DNA from: Pseudophaeobacter profundi
GTDB taxonomy: Bacteria > Pseudomonadota > Alphaproteobacteria > Rhodobacterales > Rhodobacteraceae
Length of the DNA: 64,000 nucleotides
Direction: 5' to 3'
Assembly (NCBI RefSeq): GCF_029697505.1
Contig: NZ_JARJEF010000002.1
Span: 372,001 to 436,000, forward strand
A program made the translations under genes and the position numbers. A model generated the notes under the pieces. The model worked only from the letters and a program-made list of their open reading frames with translations. It was not told the origin of the DNA and did not search any database. This document shows, piece by piece, positions 31,511 through 40,939 of the stretch (positions within the stretch are counted from its first letter, which is position 1; each line of letters starts with the position of its first letter).

Positions 31511-32104
31511 TCAGCTGCCCCAGATGACGGCCACGTAGTTTTGGGTTTCTTTGTAGGGCGGTACTCCGCCATATTTGCGCACCGCCTGCGGCCCGGCATT
31601 ATAGGCGGCAAGCGCCAGACGCCAGGAGCCAAAGTTGCGAAACTGTTTGGCCAGATAGCGCGCGCCACCTTCAAGATTTTGTTTCGGAACAGCCGGGTCC
31701 ACCCCTAGCCTGCGCGCCGTGGCAGGCATCAGCTGCGCCAGCCCCATAGCTCCTTTGTGGGATTTCGCATTTGGGTTCCAATTGCTTTCCTGCTGCACCA
31801 GCCGCAAGAACAGATCTTCGGGCACCCCATGTTTACGTGCAGCCCGGCGCGCCATCGCCAGGTATTCACCGCGATACTTGCCGCTGTAGCGCGGGCTGGC
31901 TGAGGTCAGGCCGGGAATAGGCTTTGGCTGCAAACGGACAGAGTTTTCATACTGCTGCGCGGCACGGGTATCCAGAATTCGCGTGTGCGACGCAAATAAA
32001 TCACGTCGGCTCTTGGTGCTGAACATATCCGCAGATGCGCTGGATGCCAGCATAAGCCCACCTGCAAGACAGGCACATGACATCCCAAATCTCTGTGACC
32101 GCAT
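31511..32104 (-). CDS. Lytic transglycosylase (SLT domain), secreted
   Basis: This 197-residue protein would cut the glycan strands of peptidoglycan in the periplasm, leaving anhydro ends. A signal peptide ends near ASSASA. The catalytic glutamate is in [14 protein letters not shown], followed by [19 protein letters not shown] and [21 protein letters not shown], all hallmarks of family 1 SLT enzymes. The short size is typical of single-domain versions. The start at 32104 has a G-rich run very close, and an ATG at 32083 is an alternative. It is divergent from ssb. Confidence 0.93.
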   Translation of the reverse strand: MRSQRFGMSCACLAGGLMLASSASADMFSTKSRRDLFASHTRILDTRAAQQYENSVRLQPKPIPGLTSASPRYSGKYRGEYLAMARRAARKHGVPEDLFLRLVQQESNWNPNAKSHKGAMGLAQLMPATARRLGVDPAVPKQNLEGGARYLAKQFRNFGSWRLALAAYNAGPQAVRKYGGVPPYKETQNYVAVIWGS

Positions 32105-32360
32105 TGCTCCCCCCCTTAACCCTGCAAATATTTTGCCATACTATAACGAAACGTTTACCAAATGAAAGCGATCCTGCCGACTGGGCTCTGCGGTTTGCCG
32201 CCGTTGCTGCAAGGTATTGAGACACAGAAATCCCGTCAGGATCAGAGCAGCGCTTTTCACCCCGCGCCAAGGTCTATACCCTCCCCCCAACTTTGCGGAT
32301 GAGATTCGCTCGTAGTCCCGCACGCGTTACAACATAAGATAGAAATAAGGACGGACCCCA

Positions 32361-32879
32361 ATGGCCGGCTCAGTCAACAAAGTCATCCTCATCGGCAACC
32401 TGGGCCGCGACCCAGAAGTCCGGTCGTTTCAGAACGGCGGCAAAGTGTGCAATCTGCGCATTGCCACTTCCGAAAACTGGAAAGACCGCAACACCGGCGA
32501 ACGCCGTGAACGCACCGAATGGCATTCGGTTGCAATCTTCAGCGAAGGTCTGGTCCGGGTCGCAGAGCAATATCTGCGCAAAGGCTCCAAGGTCTATATC
32601 GAAGGCCAGTTGCAAACCCGCAAATGGCAGGACCAAAGCGGAAATGACCGCTATTCCACCGAAGTCGTGCTGCAGGGCTTTGGTGCCACGCTGACCATGC
32701 TGGACGGTCGTGGCGAAGGCGGCGGTGGTTTTGGCGGCGGCCAAGACAGCGGACAGGGTGGCGGCTATGGTGGCGGCAGTGGCGGTGGCTACGACAGCGG
32801 CAGCCAGCAGGGTGGTGGCTATGGCGGCGGCAGCAGCGGCCCGTCGCACAACATCGACGACGACGAGATCCCATTTTAA
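32361..32879 (+). CDS. ssb: Single-stranded DNA-binding protein
   Basis: SSB coats single-stranded DNA in replication and repair. The OB-fold part starts [20 protein letters not shown] and has [20 protein letters not shown] and [19 protein letters not shown] glycine-rich linker (many GGG/GGY repeats, about residues 115-160) leads to the acidic partner-binding tail DDDEIPF. The 172-residue length is usual. It has a strong terminator at 32977-33005. No LexA box was seen in the 256-base upstream gap shared with the transglycosylase gene. Confidence 0.97.
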   Translation: MAGSVNKVILIGNLGRDPEVRSFQNGGKVCNLRIATSENWKDRNTGERRERTEWHSVAIFSEGLVRVAEQYLRKGSKVYIEGQLQTRKWQDQSGNDRYSTEVVLQGFGATLTMLDGRGEGGGGFGGGQDSGQGGGYGGGSGGGYDSGSQQGGGYGGGSSGPSHNIDDDEIPF

Positions 32880-32976
32880 ACTACCCAATCGCGCATGTCC
32901 GGCTGCAAAGGCAAAAAGGCCAGGCCGGACAAACACGCGTGAAACTGGCAAGACAACCATCCGTCCGGGCAATCAG

Positions 32977-33005
32977 AAAAGGGCCAGCATCTGCTGGCCC
33001 TTTTT
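32977..33005. terminator. Terminator between ssb and aroB
   Basis: GGGCCAGCA and TGCTGGCCC form a perfect 9-bp stem with a two-base centre, followed by TTTTT on the plus strand and preceded by AAAA. It can serve ssb and, less well, the convergent aroB. Confidence 0.9.
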
Positions 33006-33058
33006 CTCAGGTTTCTACTGTTCGTCTTGGCGCGCTAACTGGCCCAACCCAGCAGGAT

Positions 33059-34180
33059 CTAAGCCTGAGGACGATCCGCCAAGGCGTCCTGCAAGACAGA
33101 CAAGACCACCTCTTGGGGCACATCTGCAGTGACAAAGGCCTCGCCAATGCTGCGGGCAAGGACAAAGCGCAACTGGCCGTCCACCACCTTCTTGTCCTGG
33201 CTCATCAGTTCCAGCAGGGTCTCGGCATCGGGTAAGGTGCCGTCGATATCCGACAGATCAGTTTTCATCCCCATGGCTTTCAGATGGGCGCGTACCCGGC
33301 TGGGATCTTCCTGGCTGCACAGGCCCAAACGTGACGACAGCTCAAAGGCCAGCGCGCAGCCAATGGCCACGCCTTCGCCGTGCATCAGCCGGTTGGAATA
33401 ACCGGTTGCGGCCTCTAGCGCGTGGCAAAAGGTATGGCCCAGGTTCAAGAGCGCGCGGTTGCCCAGTTCGGTTTCATCCTCGACCACGATATCCGCCTTC
33501 ATCTGCACCGAACGGGCCACTGCCTCGACCCGCGCCTGCATATCGCCCGAGGCCAGATCTGGCCCCTTTTCTTCCAGCCATGAAAAGAAATCCGCATCGC
33601 CCAGCATGCCGTATTTGACCACTTCACCATAGCCGGCCAGGAAATCGCGCGCGCTAAGCGTGCCCAGAACCGCCGTATCCGCCAGCACCAATGTAGGCTG
33701 ATGAAAGGCACCAATCAGGTTCTTGCCCTGGGGCGCGTTGATGCCGGTCTTGCCACCGACAGAGCTGTCGACCTGCGCCAACAGCGAGGTCGGGATCTGT
33801 ACGAACCTTACGCCACGGCGCAGCACAGAGGCGGCAAATCCGACCAGATCACCAATCACCCCACCGCCAAGGGCGATGACGACGTCGTTGCGCTCTACCT
33901 TTTGCTCCAGCAGCCATTCCACCGCGCGCGAAAACTGCGGCCAGCTCTTGGTTGACTCACCCGCCGGCAAGGCCAGAGAGACCATTTCAATCCCGGCGTC
34001 GGCCAGCCCGGCGCGCAGGGCATCCAGATGCAGGCCCGCAACCGTTTCATCCGTGACCACCGCCACACGCGGGCGCGTCAGAAAGGGCCGAATTCGCTGC
34101 CCGGCGTGCTGCAACAGCCCCGGCCCGATCACCACATCATAGGCGCGCCCCTCCAGGGGAACATGTACGATCCGTTCCAT
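33059..34180 (-). CDS. aroB: 3-dehydroquinate synthase AroB
   Basis: AroB converts DAHP to 3-dehydroquinate in the shikimate pathway, with NAD and zinc. NAD-binding motifs ALGGGVIGDLVGFAASV and PTSLLAQVDSSVGGKTGIN, the NLIGAFHQP segment, and zinc-ligand histidines in NLGHTFCHALEA and MHGEGVAIGC are all present. The length of 373 residues is usual. aroK lies two bases upstream, so the two shikimate genes form an operon. Confidence 0.97.
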   Translation of the reverse strand: MERIVHVPLEGRAYDVVIGPGLLQHAGQRIRPFLTRPRVAVVTDETVAGLHLDALRAGLADAGIEMVSLALPAGESTKSWPQFSRAVEWLLEQKVERNDVVIALGGGVIGDLVGFAASVLRRGVRFVQIPTSLLAQVDSSVGGKTGINAPQGKNLIGAFHQPTLVLADTAVLGTLSARDFLAGYGEVVKYGMLGDADFFSWLEEKGPDLASGDMQARVEAVARSVQMKADIVVEDETELGNRALLNLGHTFCHALEAATGYSNRLMHGEGVAIGCALAFELSSRLGLCSQEDPSRVRAHLKAMGMKTDLSDIDGTLPDAETLLELMSQDKKVVDGQLRFVLARSIGEAFVTADVPQEVVLSVLQDALADRPQA

Positions 34181-34182
34181 TA

Positions 34183-34770
34183 TCAGCTCTCCAATACGTC
34201 AGGTCGCGCCTGTAGGGCCAGCAGCACCCGGTCTACCATTTGTTCAATCGACGCCCGCCCATCCGATACCACCGCGATATCTGCCTTGGCATAAAATGGC
34301 ACCCGCTGCTGATACAGCTCTGCCAGGGTGGCGCGGGGGTCAGCGGTCTGCAACAGAGGCCGCGTATCCCGGTGGCGTACCCGATTCCACAGCACCTCCA
34401 GATCGGCCTGCAGCCAGATCGAGGCACCATTTCGGGTGATGGTTTCACGATTTTCCGCCGCCAGAAAGGCACCGCCTCCGGTGGACAGCACGCCGCATTC
34501 CTCGGTCAACAGCCGGGCAATGACCTGGCGCTCTTTCAGACGAAAGAAGGCCTCGCCATCGCGGGCAAAAATCTCGGGGATAGTCATATTGGCGGCGGCT
34601 TCGATTTCGTGATCGCTATCCAGAAAGGGCACCCCCAGCCGCGCGGCCAGGGCGCGGCCAACTGCCGTTTTTCCTGCGCCCATCATGCCAACCATGACAA
34701 CAGTCTTTTTCAAGCGTCCGGGATCGGGCTTTGAGGCATCTGCCTCGGTCATTTGCTCTTTTTCGCTCAT
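34183..34770 (-). CDS. aroK: Shikimate kinase AroK
   Basis: The enzyme phosphorylates shikimate with ATP. The P-loop GMMGAGKTAVGRALA, the FLDSDHEIE substrate motif, the REGEAFFR-like RDGEAFFRLKE, and LSTGGGAFL are all in place. The length (195 aa) includes about 20 extra N-terminal residues, which is common in alphaproteobacteria. The gene is divergent from the small membrane-protein gene at 34852, sharing an 81-base promoter region with an AT-rich CATATATAACTT element. Confidence 0.96.
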   Translation of the reverse strand: MSEKEQMTEADASKPDPGRLKKTVVMVGMMGAGKTAVGRALAARLGVPFLDSDHEIEAAANMTIPEIFARDGEAFFRLKERQVIARLLTEECGVLSTGGGAFLAAENRETITRNGASIWLQADLEVLWNRVRHRDTRPLLQTADPRATLAELYQQRVPFYAKADIAVVSDGRASIEQMVDRVLLALQARPDVLES

Positions 34771-34851
34771 TCTTCAGTGAATGACGTGATATTGCAAAAA
34801 AGGCCATATATAACTTGGTCAAAATACAAAGAAGCAGGCAGCAGGTGTGCA

Positions 34852-35001
34852 ATGGTGCGATTGATCAAATATCTTGTCATTTTTGGGGTTCTGGCGGCAG
34901 TGGCTTTGATAGCCTATGCCTATATCGGCCCATGGTTCGGGGCTGATTTCAGTGTCCCCATTGAAGAAGTCCGAAAACCGGTCGTCCTAGATGCAAACTG
35001 A
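34852..35001 (+). CDS. Small single-span membrane protein (49 aa)
   Basis: The chosen ATG at 34852 gives MVRLIKYLVIFGVLAAVALI, one N-terminal membrane helix after a basic start, then a short acidic periplasmic tail ending VRKPVVLDAN. An in-frame upstream start at 34753 would run through the promoter and is less likely. The next gene starts inside this one (11-base overlap), so they are translated together. I do not recognise the family; small proteins like this upstream of xerD are seen in Rhodobacterales. Confidence 0.75.
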   Translation: MVRLIKYLVIFGVLAAVALIAYAYIGPWFGADFSVPIEEVRKPVVLDAN

Positions 35002-36679
35002 CCGGGGCAAAAAACAGCGGAAAAAGAATCGCTCTTTCGCCACTCTTGCTTTCACTGCCCTGGCGATCTCTCTGCCCTTTGGTACGCTAGAGGCCCAGGG
35101 GCACAGTCAGGCACCGCTCACCGTTATTGACTGGCTGGGGCAACCAAGCAGTACCGGTCCGTTGCCCAGCACCGTCCTGCTAGAGCCACCGGTGACCGGC
35201 AGCGCCAGTCATCCGCATATCACCGTAACGCCCCTGCAGGCGCTGCTGCCGCCAACCGGGCTGGTCGCGCCCTCTGCAACCGGGTTGCCGGTGGACCTGT
35301 GGCGCGGCAGCGACCCCGAAGTCATTTCCCGACTGATCCGATCAGTTTCGGTGCGGGGGAATCCGGCGATGCAATCGCTGCTGTTTACCCTGCTGCTGTC
35401 GGAAAGTCGGCCACTGCGCGCCGAGGGCGATGTCGTTTTGCTGGCGCGGCTGGATCGATTGATCAGCCTTGGGGCGTCGGACCCGGCGCAGGCGCTGGTC
35501 GAACAGGCAGGCCCGACAGCCAGCCCGGCACGGTTTCGGCGTTGGTTCTTTACCGCCCTGCTAAGCGGTGGTGAGGACCGCAGCTGCACCGCCCTGATTG
35601 CGGAGCCATACCTTGCCCCCGACTACCGGGCGCGCATTTTCTGCTCGGCGCGGCGTGGCGACTGGCCCACTGCGGCGCTGATGCTGGAATCGGCCCATGC
35701 GCTTGATCTGTTGCCGAAGGCGCAGCTTGATCTGCTCGACCGGTTTCTCAACCCCGATATATTCGAGCTGGCGCCGCCGCTGTCCCGACCAAGCAATCCC
35801 GACCCGCTGACCTTTCGATTGTTCGAATCCATTGGCGAGCCGCTGCCCACAGCGCCGCTGCCACGGGCCTTTGCGGCGGCAGATCTGCGCGACCTGGCTG
35901 GCTGGAAGGCCCAGCTGGAAGCGGCAGAGCGTCTGACACGCGCCGGGGCGCTGAACCCAAATCAGCTCCTGGGGCTCTATACTGATCGCAGCCCTGCCGC
36001 CTCCGGTGGGATCTGGGATCGGGTCGCAGCTCTGCAGCATTTCGAGGCGGCCCTGAACAGTGGCAGCAGCGCCGAGGTTGGCAACGCCCTGCCCGCCGTC
36101 TGGACCGCGATGCAGCAGGCCGGATTGGAGGTGGGCTTTGCCGATCTGTTTTCGACCCAGCTGGCGCGTTTCAAGCTGAGTGGCCCGGCAGCAGAACTGG
36201 CCTGGCAGATCCGCCTGCTGGCCCCCACCTATGAAATCGCGTCTCACAGTCCGCCAAAGGACAGCGACAAAAACAAATTTCTGGCCGCGCTGGCCCAGGG
36301 TACCCCCGGGAACCCCGGCAGCAACATCGCGCAGCGCCCCAGCCCTGCGGCACAGGATACCGTGGAAACAACAGAGGAAATGCCCAACGACGGTGCCACG
36401 CCACCGCGGCAGGGATCATCCCTGCGTCATAGCTCCCCCCTGATGCAATCGATCATTCAGGGGTTTGACGAAGACGCCGAGGTGCCTACAGAAATCCGTA
36501 CCCTGCTGGACAACGGGCAATTGGGCGAAGCAATCCTGCGAACCATGGATCTCTTTGCGCGCGGAGCGCAGGGCAACCTGGGTGCGCTGAGCAAGTCGCT
36601 GGCCGCATTGCGGGCGGTAGGATTGGAAGACACCGCACGGCGCGCCACCCTACAATTGATGCTACTGGAGCGCGATTGA
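34991..36679 (+). CDS. Secreted protein of unknown function
   Basis: After a basic start (RGKKQRKKNRS) there is a signal-like stretch, FATLAFTALAISLPFGTLEAQG. The rest of the 562 residues is Ala- and Leu-rich with repeated helical segments (for example LFTLLLSESRPLRAEGDVVLLA in two parts, and QLEAAERLTRAGALNPNQLLG), which suggests an alpha-solenoid of TPR kind. A low-complexity Pro/Gly/Thr linker near residues 425-475 precedes a final helical domain. It is periplasmic by prediction. It is directly followed by xerD (ATG one base after the stop). Confidence 0.75.
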   Translation: MQTDRGKKQRKKNRSFATLAFTALAISLPFGTLEAQGHSQAPLTVIDWLGQPSSTGPLPSTVLLEPPVTGSASHPHITVTPLQALLPPTGLVAPSATGLPVDLWRGSDPEVISRLIRSVSVRGNPAMQSLLFTLLLSESRPLRAEGDVVLLARLDRLISLGASDPAQALVEQAGPTASPARFRRWFFTALLSGGEDRSCTALIAEPYLAPDYRARIFCSARRGDWPTAALMLESAHALDLLPKAQLDLLDRFLNPDIFELAPPLSRPSNPDPLTFRLFESIGEPLPTAPLPRAFAAADLRDLAGWKAQLEAAERLTRAGALNPNQLLGLYTDRSPAASGGIWDRVAALQHFEAALNSGSSAEVGNALPAVWTAMQQAGLEVGFADLFSTQLARFKLSGPAAELAWQIRLLAPTYEIASHSPPKDSDKNKFLAALAQGTPGNPGSNIAQRPSPAAQDTVETTEEMPNDGATPPRQGSSLRHSSPLMQSIIQGFDEDAEVPTEIRTLLDNGQLGEAILRTMDLFARGAQGNLGALSKSLAALRAVGLEDTARRATLQLMLLERD

Positions 36680-37696
36680 ATGGCCGCGCCCCGCGATGAC
36701 CTGCAGTGGATCTCTACCTTTCTGGAGGCCCAGGCCGCCGAGGCGGGCGCGGCGCGCAATACTCTGCTCGCCTATGGGCGTGACCTGAAAGATGCCGCCA
36801 CCTGGCTGCACCATCGCAACCGGGCCTTTGATGCCGCCAGCCGGGACGATATCGAGGCCTATCTGATTAGCTGCGATGCCGAAGGGCTGTCCCGCGCCAC
36901 CCGGGCCAGACGGTTATCTGCCATTCGTCAGCTCTATCATTTTGCCTTTGAAGAAGGCTGGCGCGCCGACAATCCGGCAATCCAGATCAAAGGGCCGGGA
37001 CGGGCCAAATCGCTGCCCAAGACGCTGGAAGTGATTGAGGTCGACCGACTGCTTGACGCTGCCCGCCAGACGGGGCGCAGCCCTGCGGACCGCCTGCGCA
37101 ACACCTGCCTGATGGAGCTGCTCTATGCCACCGGCATGCGGGTGAGCGAACTGGTCTCGCTGCCGCTGGCGGCGGCGCGCGGCGATCCCAATATGCTGCT
37201 GGTCATGGGCAAGGGCCATAAAGAACGCCTGGTGCCACTATCGCCCCCGGCGCGTGCTGCCCTGCGGGCCTGGCTGAAACATCGCGACAGCGAGCAGGCC
37301 GAAAAACAGACCCGCCCCGATCACACGGGATCAAAGTTCCTGTTTCCGTCGCGCGGCAAATCCGGGCACCTGACGCGCCACTGGTTTTACCTGCTGATCA
37401 AAGACCTGGCGGTGAGCGGCGGGGTAGATCCGCAAAAAGTCACGCCTCATACCCTGCGCCACGCCTTTGCCACCCATCTTTTGGCCAATGGTGCCGATCT
37501 GCGAGCCATTCAGGCGCTGCTGGGCCACGCCGATATTGCAACCACCGAGATCTATACCCATGTGCTGGATGCGCGGCTGAGCGAACTGGTGCTGCAACAC
37601 CACCCGCTATCGCGCGCGACAGAAACCGAAACAGACGGCGCTCAATCAGGCGAAGGCGAGGCTGCGCAGAACGAAAGCCAGGACCAGGCACCCTGA
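36680..37696 (+). CDS. xerD: Tyrosine recombinase XerD
   Basis: XerD with XerC resolves chromosome dimers at dif during division. The N-terminal core-binding domain starts FLEAQAAEAGAARNTLLAYGRDL. The catalytic residues are visible as Arg in YATGMRVSELVSL, Lys in GKGHKERLVPL, His and Arg in TPHTLRHAFATHLL, His in LLGHADIATTEIYTHV, and the Tyr nucleophile in the same stretch. The length (338 aa) is slightly long because of a charged C-terminal tail. It is in the family's core-genome context rather than near phage genes, so a Xer role is much more likely than an integrase role. Confidence 0.93.
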   Translation: MAAPRDDLQWISTFLEAQAAEAGAARNTLLAYGRDLKDAATWLHHRNRAFDAASRDDIEAYLISCDAEGLSRATRARRLSAIRQLYHFAFEEGWRADNPAIQIKGPGRAKSLPKTLEVIEVDRLLDAARQTGRSPADRLRNTCLMELLYATGMRVSELVSLPLAAARGDPNMLLVMGKGHKERLVPLSPPARAALRAWLKHRDSEQAEKQTRPDHTGSKFLFPSRGKSGHLTRHWFYLLIKDLAVSGGVDPQKVTPHTLRHAFATHLLANGADLRAIQALLGHADIATTEIYTHVLDARLSELVLQHHPLSRATETETDGAQSGEGEAAQNESQDQAP

Positions 37697-37843
37697 CAGG
37701 CCCGGCTCCTCTACCAGCTACCCGCCTGTCTTGCTCCCTGTATCGCTTGCCTTTGCGCCAGATTGGACACCCTGAACAGGACTTGTCTGATAGGCCGCTA
37801 CGGCCCATAACATCGAACGACACAAACAGAATTTGGACCCACC

Positions 37844-39154
37844 ATGGACACCGCCCAAACCGTTTTGGACAGCGCATTCTGGATCTCAGCCGGGGCCATC
37901 CTGCTGCTCTTGGTTCTCTCGGCTTTTTTCTCTGGCTCGGAAACTGCCCTGACAGCCGCCTCGCGGGGGAAATTGCGGAGCCAGGCCGACAAGGGATCGC
38001 ATGGCGCAGAACGCGCCCTGAAAGTGACCGAAGACAGCGAGCGGCTGATCGGGTCGGTTCTGCTGGGCAACAACCTGGTAAATATCCTGGCGACATCCCT
38101 GGCAACGGCCCTGTTGACCCGTGCCTTTGGCGAAAGCGGTGTGGCCTTTGCCACCCTGGTGATGACCCTGCTGGTGCTGGTTTTCGCCGAGGTTCTGCCA
38201 AAAACCTATGCCATTTCCAACGCAGAGAAGGCCGCCTCGGCGGTGGCCCCGATCATTGGCGTATTGGTGACCATTCTTGCCCCCATCGTGTCGGCCGTGC
38301 GCTTTCTGGTGCGGGGCATTCTGCGCCTGTTTGGCGTCCAGATCGACCCTGACAGCCATATCATGGCAGTACGGGAGGAAATCGCCGGCGCGCTGCAGAT
38401 CGGCCATTCCGAAGGTGTGGTCGAAAAGGAAGATCGCGACCGTATTCTTGGCGCGCTGGATCTATCGGATCGCTTTGTAGAAGAGGTCATGCTGCACCGC
38501 TCTCATATCGAGATGATTGATGCCGAGGCAGAGCCTGCGGATATTCTGGAACAATGCCTGACCTCGCCGCATACCCGCCTGCCCGTCTTCAAGCGCGAAC
38601 AGGAAAACATCATCGGCATTGTCCATGCCAAGGATCTGCTGCGCGAAATGTATGCCCAGATCGGTGGCCCGGATGGCGACGCCAGCGCGCTACGGAATTT
38701 TGAGATCACCACGGTAGCAAAACCGCCCTATTTTGTCCCTGAAACAACCACGCTGGACGATCAGATGCGGCAGTTCCTGCGCATGCGCAGCCATTTTGCC
38801 CTGGTGGTGGATGAATATGGTGCGCTGCAGGGGCTGATCACACTCGAAGATATTCTGGAAGAGATCGTTGGCGAGATCACCGATGAATTCGACCCGGCCG
38901 AAGAGTCACTGGTGCGCAAGGAATCCGATGGCAATTTTATCGTCGAGGGCGCCACCACCATCCGCGATCTGAACCGGGCCACCGACTGGAACCTGCCGGA
39001 TGAAGAGGCCAATACCATTGCCGGCCTGGTCATCCACGAGGCCCAGATGATCCCCACCAAGGGGCAGGTGTTTTCCTTCCACGGCTTCCGGTTTGAGGTC
39101 ACGGGCAGAGAAGGCAACCGGATCACCGCCTTCAAGGTGCGCCCGCTGACATGA
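37844..39154 (+). CDS. CNNM/CorC-family membrane protein with CBS domains
   Basis: The protein has a CNNM (DUF21) membrane domain (SAFFSGSETALTAASRGKL), a CBS pair (with LPVFKREQENIIGIVHAKDLL and MRSHFALVVDEYGALQGLITL), and a CorC/HlyC C-terminal domain (VEGATTIRDLNRATDWNLP). Such proteins are linked to magnesium and cobalt efflux and are called hemolysin-related only by tradition. The length of 436 residues is usual. Its stop overlaps the next start by four bases. Confidence 0.92.
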   Translation: MDTAQTVLDSAFWISAGAILLLLVLSAFFSGSETALTAASRGKLRSQADKGSHGAERALKVTEDSERLIGSVLLGNNLVNILATSLATALLTRAFGESGVAFATLVMTLLVLVFAEVLPKTYAISNAEKAASAVAPIIGVLVTILAPIVSAVRFLVRGILRLFGVQIDPDSHIMAVREEIAGALQIGHSEGVVEKEDRDRILGALDLSDRFVEEVMLHRSHIEMIDAEAEPADILEQCLTSPHTRLPVFKREQENIIGIVHAKDLLREMYAQIGGPDGDASALRNFEITTVAKPPYFVPETTTLDDQMRQFLRMRSHFALVVDEYGALQGLITLEDILEEIVGEITDEFDPAEESLVRKESDGNFIVEGATTIRDLNRATDWNLPDEEANTIAGLVIHEAQMIPTKGQVFSFHGFRFEVTGREGNRITAFKVRPLT

Positions 39155-40773
39155 ACCGGGCCTATATATGGTTCGACCAGGTCCTATTGGACCTGCTGCG
39201 GCAATTGAGATGGAGCTTCCTGCCGCCACTGTTGATCTATTTTGCCTATGGCGTGCAGGGCGTCACCTCTGTGGCGGGGACCTTTTATGTAAAGGAATAC
39301 CTGGACCTTGATGCCGCATTTCTTGCTGGTTTGGGGTTCTGGGTCGGGCTGCCCTGGGCCCTGAAGATGCCGCTGGGCCATTTGGTCGATCTGATGTGGC
39401 GCTGGAAATATCTGCTCATCGTGCTGGGCGCTGCGCTGATGGCGACAAGCTATGGCATTCTCGCCAGCCTGCTTCTCATTCCTGATGTGATGGCTGCGGT
39501 GATGCCCCCCAATGCCTGGTATGTGACTTCGGCCCTGCTCGCGCCCTGCGGGTTTGTGCTGCAAGATATCGTGGCGGATGCAATGTCTGTCGAAGCCGTT
39601 CCCCGTTATGATGCAGAGGGAGCCGAGTTTACCGCGGCAGAAACCCGTGTGCTGCATACCACGATGCAGACCCTGGGCCGGATTGCCCTGATTGGTGGTT
39701 TCAGCGCTGCGGCGGCGCTGAATGTCTGGCTGTTTGACGGCGCCGACGCCCTGACGCAGGCAGACAAGGGCGCGCTATATGCCCAGGTCTTTCTCTTGGC
39801 GCAGCTGGTGCCACTGCTGTCGCTGACGGGAATCGCCGTGGCGCTGTTTCAGCGCCTGCAGCTTGGTGCCAGGCTGCGCCGTATGGGGCTATCGACTGCT
39901 GACATCAAAGCCCGCCTTACCCTGCCCCGCGATCCGGTCTCGGTGAACTGGTGGTATTTCATCGGCGGCGGTGCTTTTGTGGCCCTGACCCTTGGCATTG
40001 GCCTGAATGATATCGAACAGGGGCAAGAGCTGGTCTTTGCGGGATCTATGCTTATTGTGCTGTTGCTGATGCGTCAGTTGATCAAGGTTCTGACACCAGC
40101 ACAGGCGCGTGCCCTGATCGGTACCGCGATTATCATCTTTGCCTATCGCGCCACGCCCCTGACCGGGGCTGCTGCCACCTGGTTTGAAATCGACGTGCTG
40201 AGCTTTGACCAGCAGTTTCTGTCTGTGCTCTCGCTGATTTCATCGCTACTGACGCTCTTTGGCATGGTGGTGCTGCGGCCGCTGATCGCAAACAACACCA
40301 TCGCCTGGATCATCATATTTCTCGCGCTGAGCGAGGCCATGCTGAGCCTGCCCAATATCGGCCTCTACTATGGCCTGCAGAACTGGACTGCCCCCTTGAC
40401 TGGTGGTGTGGTGGATGCCCGCTTCATTGCACTGGTCGATACGGCGGTTGAATCCCCCCTGGGGCAGGTCGCCATGATCCCGATGCTCGCCTGGATCGCC
40501 CGCAACGCGCCCAGCAACCTGAAGGCAACCTTTTTTGCGGTGATGGCAGCCTTTACCAATCTGGCTCTCTCGGCCTCCAGCCTGGGGACAAAATACCTGA
40601 ACGAATTCTTTGTCGTCACCCGAGAGGTCAGCAATGCCAGCGGTCAGGTTTCAACTCCGGCAGATTACAACCAGCTCGGCCTCTTGCTGATCACGGTTGC
40701 CCTGCTTAAACTGCTGATCCCGCTTAGCGCCGTTGTGCTGGTGCAAATCAGTCGGCTGCGCAGCACTGACTAA
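39151..40773 (+). CDS. BT1/MFS-like multi-span membrane transporter
   Basis: This 540-residue protein has about 12 hydrophobic helices. The start (LIYFAYGVQGVTSVAGTFYVKEYL, shown in parts) and GLPWALKMPLGHLVD match the BT1-like branch of the major facilitator superfamily, known from folate-biopterin carriers. PCGFVLQDIVADAMSVEAVP is another shared motif. The substrate is unknown. The four-base overlap with the CorC-like gene shows one operon. Confidence 0.75.
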   Translation: MNRAYIWFDQVLLDLLRQLRWSFLPPLLIYFAYGVQGVTSVAGTFYVKEYLDLDAAFLAGLGFWVGLPWALKMPLGHLVDLMWRWKYLLIVLGAALMATSYGILASLLLIPDVMAAVMPPNAWYVTSALLAPCGFVLQDIVADAMSVEAVPRYDAEGAEFTAAETRVLHTTMQTLGRIALIGGFSAAAALNVWLFDGADALTQADKGALYAQVFLLAQLVPLLSLTGIAVALFQRLQLGARLRRMGLSTADIKARLTLPRDPVSVNWWYFIGGGAFVALTLGIGLNDIEQGQELVFAGSMLIVLLLMRQLIKVLTPAQARALIGTAIIIFAYRATPLTGAAATWFEIDVLSFDQQFLSVLSLISSLLTLFGMVVLRPLIANNTIAWIIIFLALSEAMLSLPNIGLYYGLQNWTAPLTGGVVDARFIALVDTAVESPLGQVAMIPMLAWIARNAPSNLKATFFAVMAAFTNLALSASSLGTKYLNEFFVVTREVSNASGQVSTPADYNQLGLLLITVALLKLLIPLSAVVLVQISRLRSTD

Positions 40774-40939
40774 GGCGGCATTCCCTTCCCCCATTGGCAG
40801 ACTGCGCCCTGCCCACCACCATGAGTGTTTGATGTTCGGGCGTGTTTTTGCCCACCAGCGGCACGCCTGGTCGCTTTTTTTGCTGGACTACTGTTCACAA
40901 CTGTCCAGAATAAATCTGACACAACCAGGGAGAAGCCTC

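Noticed and set aside
36680-37696. Reading the tyrosine recombinase as a phage or island integrase
   Set aside because: It has XerD-type length and motifs, sits in a core gene context, and there are no attachment repeats or phage genes nearby.
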